DNA of 64,000 nucleotides from Melieria omissa (GCA_963971225.1 OZ020267.1:154929920-154993919); one strand, 5' to 3'; counted from the stretch's first letter, positions 12,063-24,470 are shown. The notes: generated by a model from the sequence alone, not told the origin. A program made the numbers and translations.

Positions 12063-12365
12063 AAAATATTTCGCCAACAACTGGACAGTGTTCCTAATTC
12101 AAATCTGACTGCTTGCAAAAAATATTGCAAACTGGACAGAAAAAGACCGCTAACAATTGATGGCAAATGTTTGCTATTGCACAAAGTTGTTTGCTATTGC
12201 AAAAATGCACAAGATTGTGAATACGGCTATAGTTGCACTAATGATGATGCACTCCCATTTGAAGGTCCATTTCTGAGCAGAGCGTCGGCACTAGACTACT
12301 TCCAAGTATTGTATTTCAATGCCGCTACCAGAGACAACGCTCTCTCTGACGCTACAATGAAGTAA
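12063..12365 (+). CDS. Candidate exon with defensin-like (CS-alpha-beta) cysteine spacing
   Basis: An AG acceptor (TTGCAG, 12057-12062) opens a frame of 100 codons to the TAA at 12363-12365. It contains CKKYC (CxxxC), then DGKC (GxC) 12 residues later, then CYC (CxC), followed by two more cysteines at five-residue spacings. The CxxxC/GxC/CxC series is the signature of the cysteine-stabilised alpha-beta fold of insect defensins and drosomycin-type peptides, and 'CYCKN' resembles the 'CVCRN' end of insect defensins. Seven cysteines lie in the exon, so an eighth and a signal peptide would need an upstream exon, which I could not find. It may be a partial gene, a decayed copy, or chance. The true 3' end could lie before the less protein-like last 35 residues. 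Confidence 0.3.
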   Translation, partial: KIFRQQLDSVPNSNLTACKKYCKLDRKRPLTIDGKCLLLHKVVCYCKNAQDCEYGYSCTNDDALPFEGPFLSRASALDYFQVLYFNAATRDNALSDATMK

Positions 12366-14543
12366 TGTATCGGTAAAACATAGCAAGTTGTGCTTGAGAG
12401 TGCAGAAGAATGTCGAAATTATCGAAATTAAAAGCAGCACAAACACAAATGCAAATAGATCCACATACAGTACAAAATGCCAATATAACAACATCACAAA
12501 TCCGATGGTGCTAAGCCAAACAAAAACAAAACAAGTCAGTACTTAATATCGATTCTATTGCAATTTGGTTATTTAGTCAAATATTCGTTTGTATTGCAAG
12601 TAATGCAGTACTTGTGGCAAATGGCAGACAGGTCTTAGCATATGGAAATTTATGACAAAGAATTGAATACAGAAAAAAGAACTTTAACATCTGTGTAGTG
12701 TGGAAGATAAAGGAATAGGCATCACGTGCGTAACTTATTCGCTGCAGTAGAAACATCGAGTTGTGAAACGAGAAACTGTAAAATTGAAAGCAACCTCTTA
12801 ACACGACGAGGTGGTTTCTTAGCTCGTTGTATATTTCTGTATGAAAAGTTAATATTGTCTTCATAGTTAAACATTGTGGTTAACTTGAAGAAAAATTGCA
12901 ACGCTGTGCTGATCATCTTTCGAACAATGAAAGCTTTGATGCCTTGGCTTTTGGCATTCGCATTCGCAGTTCGAACTCGAAATTGACCATTCGAACATGC
13001 CATTGTCGAATTCGCCTTGGCGACAGTGTGGATTTGCTCAGTCGGTTTTGTTCTGTTGGAGAATCGTATTGCTTCGTGAAATTGGTGGTTTCCACTACAA
13101 GTGACGGGCCAGACAGCACTCTCCCCATAAAGGCTAACAACCAACAAAAAATATTGCAATTATTTCAATAGTTTGAAAAGTGCAGACGACTTGTGGATTT
13201 TACTATTACGAACGGTAAATATCAGTAGACCAAAGATGACAACAGAAACAGGGTGATTAGGTAATGGAGAGTGGCGCCGATTGATCGTGCCAGACACCGA
13301 TCATGGATCAATTGAAATTAGATCGTTCAAACTGTAAAAGTGCTGTTGAGAAGGTCCAGTGGCAATTAAGTAATGTAATCAGCGCAGCCACAACCGCGTT
13401 TTGCGTAAAATGATAAAACGCACATTTTCTATTTTCACGTCAAGTCAGCTGACATCTAATCGGGGTATAGTCTTGTGACGGCCGGCGGCGTGCCATCGAG
13501 ACAGAAAAAGTGCAAGGAATCTTATTTGTTAATTAGCCAACAACAACAAATTAAAATTTCGTTTGCACTTATTAGTTGCCTCTTCATTAAGGCAGCTCGC
13601 GTAACTTTATTTTCACTCAACATTTTCCATTTGCGCCGTCAGCTGACGTGAACTGACAATAGGTCTTGTGATCAACGTCAAATGCAATTGTCAAAATTTC
13701 GAAGTCAAGTTCGAAAGTGCAATGTATGTGAAAGATCTAATGGTATAACGATATACTGCTTATATTTTTGTTTCACCTCAACCCAAAACTTATGTTCTTC
13801 AAAAATGCAGGAAATGTTGCCCGTATTTTTACTGTCTAATTATTTTACATTCGGTGTAATTATTCCGTTTAAGCTACGCACTTTTATACTCGTCGTAAAG
13901 CTTTGGCATATTTTCCGAGCTGCTTAAAGATCTTCGCTGGTCACGTGAATACAAAGCTTTTTTCACACACAAAGTTTGCTAAAGTAAATATCTTGTCTGT
14001 GACTTTTTTTTACAAAATAGATTACACAAAAGACTGGTAATCCAAGACGTCGGATTATAACCCGAACCAGTGCTCGAAAATGAATAAAAATAAATAAGTG
14101 TCGAATCACCAACATGTACAGAAAAATAATATCCAATTGGAATGATAAGCAAAAGTGTCGCGCCAATGCGCAACTGATCGACTGTCAGCTGACTTCACGT
14201 ATTGGAATTTGTGATAACTAGTTGTTGCTAAAAAAACAGACAAATGCGAAAACTGCTCGTGTTTAGTTGATCTTCTAAGAATATGCAAGGGGGCGTATCA
14301 AAATAACTAAAAATCAGTATAATTTGCTTGACGTTATTACAACAACTGCAACTATTTATTGATATACGACACTAGCTCCCGTTTAAGTTTAGGCGTGGTT
14401 TTTCAATAAAAACCTCAAAACCAAACATTTCGAAAACAGTGAAATGCTTACGCCACGTAAAGCATATAAACCCTTATTTACCTATTACACACTAATATAT
14501 TAAATCGAATTTTCATCTCCAGTTAAGAATCCCATAAACCAAA
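12366..14543. other. Intergenic region upstream of Vha68-2
   Basis: No gene is supported. The proximal kilobase holds repeated E-box palindromes (annotated separately). Just before the start codon a CTCCAG at 14515-14520 may be the acceptor of a 5'-UTR intron. Confidence 0.5.
13444..14193. promoter_or_regulatory. E-box/CLEAR-like cluster upstream of Vha68-2
   Basis: Three copies of the palindrome GTCAGCTGAC (13444-13453, 13638-13647, 14184-14193) and one TCACGTGA (13941-13948) lie within 1.1 kb upstream of the start codon. TCACGTGA is the core CLEAR/M-box site bound by MITF/TFEB factors, and Drosophila Mitf is known to activate V-ATPase subunit genes. The GTCAGCTGAC copies differ in the central two bases and may bind other bHLH factors. 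Site identity is seen; function is inferred. Confidence 0.5.
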
Positions 14544-16641
14544 ATGTCGAACTTGAAGCGATACAATGATGAAGAGAACGAAAGCAAATTCGGACGAGTT
14601 TTTGCCGTCTCTGGCCCTGGTAAGTGTGTTCCATCAAATCGTTTCGAGACCATCCACTGACACCCGCCACCCACCTACTTGCAGTCGTCACCGCTGAACG
14701 TATGTCCGGCTCTGCTATGTACGAGTTGGTGCGCGTGGGCTACTATGAGCTAGTGGGCGAAATTATTCGTTTGGAAGGCGACTTGGCCACCATTCAGGTG
14801 TACGAGGAAACTTCTGGTGTGACCGTGGGCGATCCCGTCCTGCGCACTGGCAAGCCTCTGTCCGTCGAGCTCGGTCCCGGCATCATGGGCAGCATCTTCG
14901 ACGGTATCCAACGTCCTCTGAAGGACATTAACGAGCTCACCAACTCCATCTATATTCCCAAGGGAGTGAACGTGCCCAGCTTGTCACGCACCCAAGCCTG
15001 GGAGTTCAATCCGCTCAACGTGAAGGTTGGCTCACACATCACTGGCGGCGATCTTTACGGTCTGGTGCACGAGAACACACTCGTGAAGCACAAGATGATT
15101 GTGAATCCGCGCACCAAGGGCACAGTGCGTTACATCGCTCCGACAGGCAACTACCAGGTCGAAGACGTCGTTTTGGAGACCGAGTTCGATGGCGAGATTA
15201 CCAAGCACACCATGCTGCAAGTGTGGCCAGTACGTCAGCCACGCCCCGTTACAGAAAAGTTACCCGCCAACCATCCGCTGTTGACTGGCCAACGTGTACT
15301 GGACTCGTTGTTCCCCTGCGTACAGGGCGGCACCACGGCTATTCCCGGCGCTTTTGGCTGCGGTAAAACTGTCATCTCACAGGTGTGTGTCGTATAGCTT
15401 TAAAATCTAAATATTATGTTAATATTCCGTTATCCATTCTAATCTTTATCCGAAGGCTCTGTCCAAGTACTCCAACTCGGATGTCATCATTTACGTCGGT
15501 TGCGGTGAGCGTGGTAACGAAATGTCTGAGGTACTGCGCGATTTCCCCGAGCTCTCCGTGGAGATCGATGGTGTGACAGAGTCCATCATGAAGCGTACTG
15601 CTCTGGTCGCCAACACTTCCAACATGCCCGTCGCTGCGCGTGAGGCCTCCATCTACACGGGCATCACGCTGTCCGAATACTTCCGTGACATGGGCTACAA
15701 CGTTTCCATGATGGCTGATTCGACTTCGCGTTGGGCTGAGGCTCTTCGTGAAATTTCGGGCCGTTTGGCTGAGATGCCGGCCGATTCTGGCTATCCAGCC
15801 TACCTAGGTGCACGTCTGGCTTCTTTCTACGAGCGTGCTGGCCGAGTCAAATGTTTGGGTAATCCAGAGCGCGAGGGCTCCGTTTCCATTGTTGGTGCCG
15901 TATCACCACCTGGTGGTGATTTCTCTGATCCCGTTACTTCCGCTACTCTGGGCATTGTGCAAGTGTTCTGGGGTCTGGACAAAAAACTGGCGCAGCGTAA
16001 ACATTTCCCCTCAATCAACTGGTTGATTTCCTACTCCAAGTACATGCGTGCGCTGGATGATTTTTATGACAAGAACTTTGCTGAATTCGTGTCACTGCGT
16101 ACCAAAGTCAAAGAGATTCTGCAAGAGGAGGAAGATTTGTCGGAAATTGTGCAATTGGTAGGCAAAGCATCGCTGGCCGAGACCGATAAGATCACGCTCG
16201 AGGTGGCCAAGTTGCTAAAGGACGATTTCCTGCAGCAGAACTCGTACTCGTCGTACGATCGCTTCTGTCCCTTCTACAAAACGGTGGGCATGCTGAAGAA
16301 CATAATTTCTTTCTACGATATGGCACGCCACTCGGTCGAGTCGACTGCACAATCTGAAAACAAGATCACGTGGAATGTTATACGCGAGGCTATGGGCAAC
16401 ATAATGTACCAACTGTCCTCAATGAAGTTCAAGGTGAGTGATGGACTTTCTAATATTAAATGCTCTATAAATTATGAATTGATATTGTGTAATTGAAAAA
16501 CCTGTGAAATTTCTCGACGAATATAATATTCTCCCCCGTTTATTGCAGGACCCCGTTAAAGATGGTGAGGCCAAAATCAAGGCGGACTTCGAACAGCTGC
16601 ACGAAGATCTGCAGCAGGCCTTCAGAAATTTGGAGGATTAA
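14544..16641 (+). CDS. Vha68-2: V-type H+-ATPase catalytic subunit A (copy A)
   Basis: Catalytic ATP-hydrolysing subunit of the V1 sector, which drives proton pumping into endosomes, lysosomes and across apical membranes. Exons: 14544-14619, 14685-15382, 15456-16433 and 16549-16641. They join in frame to 614 residues, the usual family length. The start [11 protein letters not shown] matches fly subunit A. The P-loop GAFGCGKT is at residues 247-254, followed by the conserved ALSKYSNSD and GERGNEM segments; [20 protein letters not shown] and [11 protein letters not shown] lie in the nucleotide-binding domain. The C-terminus is [11 protein letters not shown]. Of the three copies this one is closest to what I recall of Drosophila Vha68-2. 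A minor oddity is Ala and Ser where the other two copies read 'FPEFVPLR'. E-box/CLEAR-like sites lie upstream. It is tail-to-tail with copy B. Confidence 0.97.
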
Positions 16642-18326
16642 ACACTTGATCATCTAACGTAGCCATTTATCAATTTGCTTTAATTTTAAATTGTACTAAA
16701 ACAAAAACCCACAATATTGTTATATAGTTTATTTAAAGAACCTGTTGGTTCTCCGCAACTTACAAACAAACAACACAAAAATTCCTGTATAAAAGACAAA
16801 TATGTAAGCGCAATTGCCAACATTCCACTATCACGTTAAAATTTAATCAAACAAAAATGCAAGACAAAAATGTAAAAATGCAAATCCTTTCAACTGTTAG
16901 AAAACATTCCGAACATTCACTTTCTTGGTGGAAAAAGAAATTGACAACTGTTAACGTAAAACGACGAAACGTCCGTTATGTACTTCCATATTTTGTAATT
17001 TACTCTACGTTATGTCTTTTTGGAATGTAGTAGTGAGCATTTATTGTACACAGTTGGACAGAAACACAACACACACGCACGCACACTCACTAGTACACAC
17101 CATTCGAGAGCCGCGTCTGTCCACATGCTGTATTAGTATTATTGTTTAAACAAATTTCTTGTTTGTCAAAATTGTCGTATAATGTATTATTTTGTGTTCG
17201 ATCCGTCTTCGTTCGTTAAAATGTATGTAAATATTTGCAAAAGTCAAAAATGCATTCTAAATAAAAGGTGTAATACTATTAAACCACAAGAACGAAATGT
17301 ATCGCACATTTTGGTTTAAATATGTCTAGAAGAGAATGCACAGGGACCTACCCCTACTAAGCACGCAGCCCAAAGTAGAGATCTGTGCAATTATAACATG
17401 GCTTTATGAGGTGTTGAAACCTTTTTTATGAAAAATGGTTTGATCCAAATCTACTATGAAAATTCGATTGCGTAAATAAAAAGGCTCACTACAACAACAA
17501 TTTAGCTTTGAAAATCTCGGCTTTTGACTAAAATATTTATGCAGCAATACTTTTCGACAATCTGGCGAATATTTTCCAAATTTACCCACACCACTACGCA
17601 ACTTTAACACCGCTGTACTATTTATTATGTCCCGCTCTGTTCGCACTCTCTTCTACGGCCGCCATACCTACACACTGGCATTCCAAATAACAAAGAAAGA
17701 ACAACTTTACAATTTATGAGCTGAAAGTGATAAAATATTAAATACCCTTAAAACTCACCACATTGTGTTGCACACATAAATTCAGAGCCTCTGCACCGCA
17801 CTCCGACACTCGGCAGGTAGGATCTGTTGTCTCTATGTGTGTGTGTGCGTACGTGCAGCAAAGGAGAAGGTTCCGCTTTGCTAAACATGATACGTTGCCA
17901 CATTTGTCGCTGCCACCACAGCCACAACCATCGGCAGCAGCCAAATAAAAAAGGGAAATTAAATGCGCGCGTCAACAAAGAAATTTCGTTCGAACATGAA
18001 AATCTACACCAATGGTGAGAAGCGCTGTAGATAGCCAACACACTTGATTCGAAGGTTTAATAATAAACTTGTTGGTAGCCAACAGCTAAAGCATTCATAG
18101 CATGAAAATAAATTAAAGGAGAAGTCGTGGTCAGAAATAATTGATTTCTTAATCCCAACTTTACAATATCCCTACACACTTTCATTGGACGAAATGAAGT
18201 TGATCGTTTAGCTCTTGGAACGGAACAAGACGCTTTTATGTTTCGTTTTAACACACAAAACAAAGTTGAAATTAATATTTCAATATTTTAAATACAAAAT
18301 AATACGTGGACTCTCAATAGCGACTG
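16642..18326. other. Tail-to-tail spacer between two V-ATPase A genes
   Basis: This holds the copy A 3' UTR (AATAAA at 17260) and the 3' flank of copy B. It is AT-rich, with no supported gene. Small frames at 17748-18041 look accidental. Confidence 0.6.
17260..17265 (+). terminator. Poly(A) signal AATAAA of Vha68-2
   Basis: AATAAA about 620 nt after the copy A stop codon, implying a long 3' UTR. Confidence 0.5.
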
Positions 18327-20510
18327 TCATTCCAGCAGACGCCTGAAAGCACGTGACATGTCATCATGTAGTTTCTTGTAGTCGTGTAAGATTTTTTCCT
18401 CGCCATCCTTTTGCGGATCCTATTGACAAGTTTAGCACATTATTTAGTCAATCAACGCATCCAGCATCTGTACCCACCTTGAATTTCATTGAGGACAAAT
18501 CATACATGAGGCCACCCATCTCTTCGCGTATGCTATTCCATGTGACGCGACTTTCAAACATAGCGGTTGACTCCACTGCCTGGCGCGCCATGTAGTAAAA
18601 GCCAATGATATTCTGCAGCATGCCCACCGTCTTGTAGAAGGGACAGAAGCGATCGTACGACGAGTACGAGTTCTGCTGCAGGAAATCGTCCTTTAGCAAC
18701 TTGGCCACCTCGAGCGTGATCTTGTCGGTTTCGGCCAGCGAAGCTTTGCCTACCAATTGCACAATTTCCGACAGATCCTCCTCTTCTTGTAGGATTTCCT
18801 TGACCTTCGTGCGTAGCGGCACGAACTCGGGAAATTGCTGTTCATAGTACTCGTCCAGCGCCCGCATGTATTTGGAGTAGGAGATCAACCAATTCACAGA
18901 GGGAAAGTGCTTTCGTTGTGCCAGTTTTTTGTCCAGACCCCAGAACACTTGCACAATGCCCAGAGTAGCGGAAGTAACGGGATCAGAGAAATCACCACCA
19001 GGTGGTGATACGGCACCAACAATGGAAACGGAGCCCTCGCGCTCTGGATTACCCAAACATTTGACTCGGCCAGCACGCTCGTAGAAAGAAGCCAGACGTG
19101 CACCTAGGTAGGCTGGATAGCCAGAATCGGCCGGCATCTCAGCCAAACGGCCCGAAATCTCACGAAGAGCCTCAGCCCAACGCGAAGTCGAATCAGCCAT
19201 CATGGAAACGTTGTAGCCCATGTCACGGAAGTATTCGGACAGCGTGATGCCCGTGTAGATGGAGGCCTCACGCGCAGCGACGGGCATGTTGGAAGTGTTG
19301 GCGACCAGAGCAGTACGCTTCATGATGGACTCTGTCACACCATCGATCTCCACGGAGAGCTCGGGGAAATCGCGCAGTACCTCAGACATTTCATTACCAC
19401 GCTCACCGCAACCGACGTAAATGATGACATCCGAGTTGGAGTACTTGGACAGAGCCTTTTAGATAAAGATTAGAATGGATAACGGAATATTAACGCTTTT
19501 AAAGCTATTCAACACACACCTGTGAGATGACAGTTTTACCGCAACCAAAAGCGCCGGGAATAGCCGTGGTGCCGCCCTGTACGCAGGGGAACAACGAGTC
19601 CAGTACACGTTGGCCAGTCAACAGCGGATGGTTGGCGGGCAACTTCTCGGCAACTGGGCGCGGCTGACGCACTGGCCACACCTGCATCATGGTGTGCTTC
19701 GTCACCACGCCTTCGAACTCCGTCTCCAAAACAACATCAGTCACATTGTACGAGCCTTCGGGCGCAAAATACTTCACCGTTCCCTTGGCGCGCGGATTCA
19801 AAATGATTTTGTGCTTGACCAGCGTATTCTCCTGCACTATGCCAAACACATCGCCACCCGTAATGTGCATGCCCACTCGCAAATTGGTTGGCTTAAACTC
19901 CCAGCTGCGGTCGCGCGACAAGCTTTTTATGTTGATACCCTTCGGTATGTAGATGGAGTTTGTGAGCTCGTTGATCGCACGCAGCGGCCGTTGAATCCCG
20001 TCAAAAATACCTTCCATAATGCCAGGGCCGAGCTCGACAGACAGAGGCTTGCCAGTCCTCAATACGGGATCGCCCACGGTCACACCAGAAGTTTCCTCGT
20101 ACACCTGGATGGTGGCCATGTCGCCCTCAAGGCGAATAATCTCACCCACCAACTCGTAGTAGCCCACGCGCACCAGCTCGTACATAGCCGCGCCGGACAT
20201 GCTCTCTGCAGTCACCACTAAAACGCGGTCGGTCAATTGCTCAACTGTTTACCATGTCATTTTGCGCATTGCACTCACCCGGACCAGACACACCAAAAAC
20301 ACGCCCATATTTTGATTCGTCTTCTTCAGCGTCCCTAGTTCTGAAAACAGATTCACCACCCGTCAAGGTCTTCAGACGGTCTCCCTGGCTCGCTACACTC
20401 CTCCTCTCCCCGTGTACCTCCGGAATACCTTCATCCTTTTCAAACAATGCTACTTGTGAATGCACGTCTACTATTATTGGCTCCTCCTCCTCTTCCAATT
20501 CTTCATCCAT
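18327..20510 (-). CDS. Vha68-3: V-type H+-ATPase subunit A, N-terminally extended isoform (copy B)
   Basis: Exons on the minus strand: 20510-20279, 20217-19520, 19455-18478 and 18419-18327, joining to 666 residues. Exons 2-4 have exactly the same lengths as in copy A. The first exon carries 52 extra residues, beginning with an acidic run ([11 protein letters not shown]) before the family start [13 protein letters not shown]. The P-loop GAFGCGKT is intact (residues about 299-306), so it should be catalytic. The last exon is strongly diverged ([17 protein letters not shown], ending FRRLLE), as is the segment just before it ([16 protein letters not shown]). In Drosophila a third paralogue, Vha68-3, is testis-biased; equating this copy with it is an inference from divergence and extension. 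An in-frame upstream ATG at 20618 exists but the acidic start at 20510 is the more natural one. Confidence 0.92.
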
Positions 20511-23500
20511 TTTTGTGTCCGTAATTCGCACAAGTGCTGATGTTTGCCGATATTCGAAACTCCCAAAATAGAGGAAAACATTTGCTCTACAAAACTGCTC
20601 GGTCAATGTCAACTGCAATTTAAATATTTCGCCTACAGTGATTTTAGAAACAACTCAACTCTAATCTGTTTTGTCGCATAAGCTAACGCCTGGTAACACA
20701 CATTTTGGGGATTCACTTACTTGCGATGTTCTATAGTTATCCATATATCCATAAGGGCTGGAAGTTTATGCCGATCCCCATGCAACTTGGTCGTTGTTGT
20801 GCCGCTGACAGCCAACGAGCAGCAACACTGGTAAAGTGTTTGATGTGATGGCTTCAATTTTACAACAAAAATTGCTGCTGACACCGGCCACAGCGGGCAG
20901 CCGAAGAAATGTGCTGAAGAGCCAAGAACAAAGTAGCGACCCTCAACGTGAAAGTAATTAATTTTCCGCTGCTCCGACCCGTTTGACAGCCAGCGCACGT
21001 AACTATTTACAGGTGTCCGCCCATTTCGACTGCTACTTTGATGTAATTTTGAAGTTTGCTTTAACCATTTCATTGTGTTTACATTTCGGTTGGGTTGGGC
21101 TCTAAAAACCTGCTACTGCTACTGCCAATGTGGTGTTGCCTTTGCCTGGCCAACAGAGGAATAGCGCAGTGTAATCCTGCTGTTGTTACGCTCTCGCCTC
21201 TTGTGACTCCAAAAGACATATCATAAACCAAAGAACCTACAGAAACTTGCCTACAAGAAGACGCGGTATGTGTCTGTGGCTGTTTTTGTAGCGCGATTTT
21301 ATACAAAGCAGCTGGTGAGTTTTCATCAAAGAAGTAAGAAGTGAGCAACTAAAACCATCACGCCACATCATTTTGTGCCAGCAAAAATTTGCTGACATTT
21401 TCTAAAATGTATGAAAGTGGCATTAATTTCTATTAACTTGTGCGTGTGTATGAGTGTGTGTTCTACCAGTATGCAACGAATGCCAAGTTATCAGCAAGTC
21501 GCAGCGAATTGATTTAAAATGCCGGCATGGGACGTTTGATGGGAAAGCTTTCGATGTTTAACAGAGAAGTTAAAAAGCAAACGGCTACGATAGGATGGCC
21601 AACAAAGAGTACGTAAGTGTGGGAAGGGCTGTCAAGCCAAAGAGTAGCGGCACACATACATATATGTAGCCCCACATACACATGTAACAGAGCACACAAA
21701 GGTTGCAAATGTGGATTCAATTAGGAAAATTAAATAAATTTGGTTACGTGTGCATGTAAGTGCCACCCTTGGCTGTGTGTATGTGTGTGTGTGGGTGAGT
21801 GGATGCAATCGATAATGAAAAGTTGCCGCAAACTCAAACTTACAGCTATCAATTTTCTCATGGAGCATTTTGCGCAAATGCTGAGCAAAAGTTCCGAGCA
21901 TCCTCCGACACAGTGTCGGCGCCAATTTAACTGCAGTTTCCGGCTGCATTCGGTAATTGGCCGGTTCGATTGGCTTTATGCCTTCCCTCACCGCGCTCCA
22001 CACATTTCACCACTTGAATCTACGTGATTTTTTGGCATTGTTTGCTTTTTGATATTCTGAAGTTTAAGAGGGTTTTCATGATTTCCGTCTACAAATGCTA
22101 AAAGTTTTCGCTTCTGAGGCAGCTGCACTTTGCCCCGTTTGTTGTTGGCTCGTAAATTATTGCATGATTTCAGGGTGTTATAAGTGCCGGAAAACATTTG
22201 CAGCGGAGGGAAGGAGTGCAGCAAATCTCGATTATAAGTCAAATAGTCAATTCCGTAGTCAAGTGGACGCCACTGCTTAGTTGCGGAATAAGAAGAACGA
22301 AACGGGAAGTCAACATGTATACTGCTGCTGAAAGGAATGAACGGACTGGCAGGGAAATGATAAACGCACCAGGCTCGCTGCATTGAGACACGTCTCCCAG
22401 ACATCTCAGCAAATGGTGGACAATGAGGGAAGCTATTTTCAAATACGGGAAAACTTAATAACTCAAACAAGTATTGTCTAATATAAATTTTATTTTAAAT
22501 ATTAATTATAAATTGAGCCTATGCTATAATGCTTTTCTTATCCGTCTTCAGAGAGACTCTTAACATATTAGCACAGCCAACACAGGCAAATAAGAGCTTC
22601 AACGAAGGCCACTGTTCAATGTTTTCGTTGTAATTATAAACGATTTTACATTTTACCATTTTGTACGATCACAAGACAAAGATCATATTTCCATGTATTA
22701 CCTTCGATTTTAATAAATATTTTACTCTTTATCTGCCGCACCACATTTCGGGAAAATTCAAGGGCTCACCACCAGTCGCTGATGGGCCAACCAAATGGAA
22801 AATTATGACACAGAACGTTTCCTCATTGCATCACATACAACAGTATGTGTCACTTCAATCAATATGTTTCATTGCTTCAGCGGAAGGAGTCAAAGGGCAG
22901 AGAAGGAACACAACCACCTGCCCCCGGCTCACTCGCAGCATATGATTCTTCAGATTCCCATCAATCCATTACATCAGTCCCCGCCAAACCCGTGAACGCC
23001 GCAGCACCGGCAACCACGCGGTAGCCACACAATTCCCATACGTCACATTCGCAGTGGCTGCTCCAATTTAAAATTGTTGCTCATGAATCAGCGCCAAAGC
23101 GTATGCAATGAGAAAGTTTTCCTATAAAAATTGTTTGGGCGTATCACTTCGCTTGTTGGCAGATAATGAAATTGTTGAAAAGTTTTACTCATCACGCAGC
23201 AACGCCTCAGCTGCCGAGCTGTAGTGGCGCACAGCCCGCTGGGATCCATGGAGTGCGTCACTTTACTCGGTGAGGATGTGCGTGTATGTCCTGGGCGACA
23301 TTGATGAAACTGTTGTGTAAGTTAGCACTTATGTTGCGCTATTACGGCTAATGCTTTTTTTTTGCTGCGGAACGCGTTGCAAGTTTGGCTAAATTACAAA
23401 TCCCCGACTGCTGGAAGCGCGAAAAAGAAACAAAGGGCGAGCAGCACATTTTATTGGCATCGGTTGCGCAGCCGTTGCCGTTGACACCGACGCTGACGCT

Positions 23501-24009
23501 GAGTGATTGGAAAGCAATTTAAAAGCAATGCAACTACAAATGCCGAACCAACACAATAAACCCGAACCAAAGTTGTCTTTCACTCTTGCAGGGATTGAAA
23601 AGATGAGTTGTAACATGTTTTAATTGAAAATTTCATTTGATCAAAGTTCGGTTTGCTTCTTTCGACAAGCCCACCAAATAAACCTTCATCCTAATTTTTT
23701 TTGAATCGCCTTAACGTGAGTCGAAACACGGTATGCAAGTACATTGTTAACATTCATTACTGTCCTTGTGTTCTAATACATTTAAAATCGTTTTCTAATA
23801 ACAACAAATTTCAATACCTTGTTACTTAAATTAAACATTTATATTAAACATTTTTAAATCAAAAATTAAATAACAATTTAAAATTGTTTACGTGTGTACG
23901 TGTTTATTTGGAGTACTCGTGCCGAAAACGCAGAGCGAAAACGGGTGCGGGACTAAATAAAATGTTAGTTGCCTTAAACGCGAATATTCACACAAATTAG
24001 TCAACACAT
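20511..24009. other. Gene-free stretch
   Basis: The first few hundred bases are presumably the copy B promoter; no TATA box or CLEAR site was seen. The rest has only short frames without protein character, plus a small GT-rich microsatellite near 21770-21800. Confidence 0.5.
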
Positions 24010-24011
24010 TA

Positions 24012-24468
24012 GGGGTATTCTCGATGTCTTGCACGGAGGAAGAATTCGTAAAAATGCAAACGTGCAAGACTGGAAAATGCTACAAATCGAGAACGCACAA
24101 AAAAGCACACATTGCAAATATTGCAAAAATGCCGCAAACAACCACAAACTTTCCCCATTTCTTTTTAATTTGGTTTTCGGTCTATCTATTTTTAATTCAA
24201 ATTATATAAAAAGATTGAAATAAACCCAAATATAAAGAAAATACGCTTGCGCGCACGAATTAAATGGCTGTCGCACAATCGTGTCGTGTCGTGTGTCGTG
24301 TGCACCTACACACGATGTCACACACAAAACAAGGGTTTTTGCGTAGCATGATATGCAAACTTTTTTTTCTTGTATTTTGTTTTTGTATCATTGCACGGAT
24401 TGCAAGATTCTGCAATTTTCGCATTTCGTGCACCTTGCAAGGGTTTTGCAAGACATCGAGAATACCCC
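24012..24468. mobile_element. 457-bp MITE with 22-bp perfect terminal inverted repeats
   Basis: The left end GGGGTATTCTCGATG... (24012-24033) is perfectly repeated in inverse orientation at 24447-24468 (22 bp). It is flanked on both sides by TA (24010-24011 and 24469-24470), as expected of Tc1/mariner-type insertion. The interior has no transposase frame; short sub-terminal similarity continues inward. It is a non-autonomous element. Confidence 0.85.
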
Positions 24469-24470
24469 TA

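Noticed and set aside
19610..20221. 203-codon plus-strand frame
   Set aside because: Antisense shadow of exon 2 of V-ATPase A copy B.
20511..20618. Further 36-residue upstream extension of V-ATPase A copy B
   Set aside because: The frame is open to an ATG at 20618, but the segment (MQLTLTEQFCRANV...) looks like translated leader, and the ATG at 20510 starts the clearly biased acidic segment.
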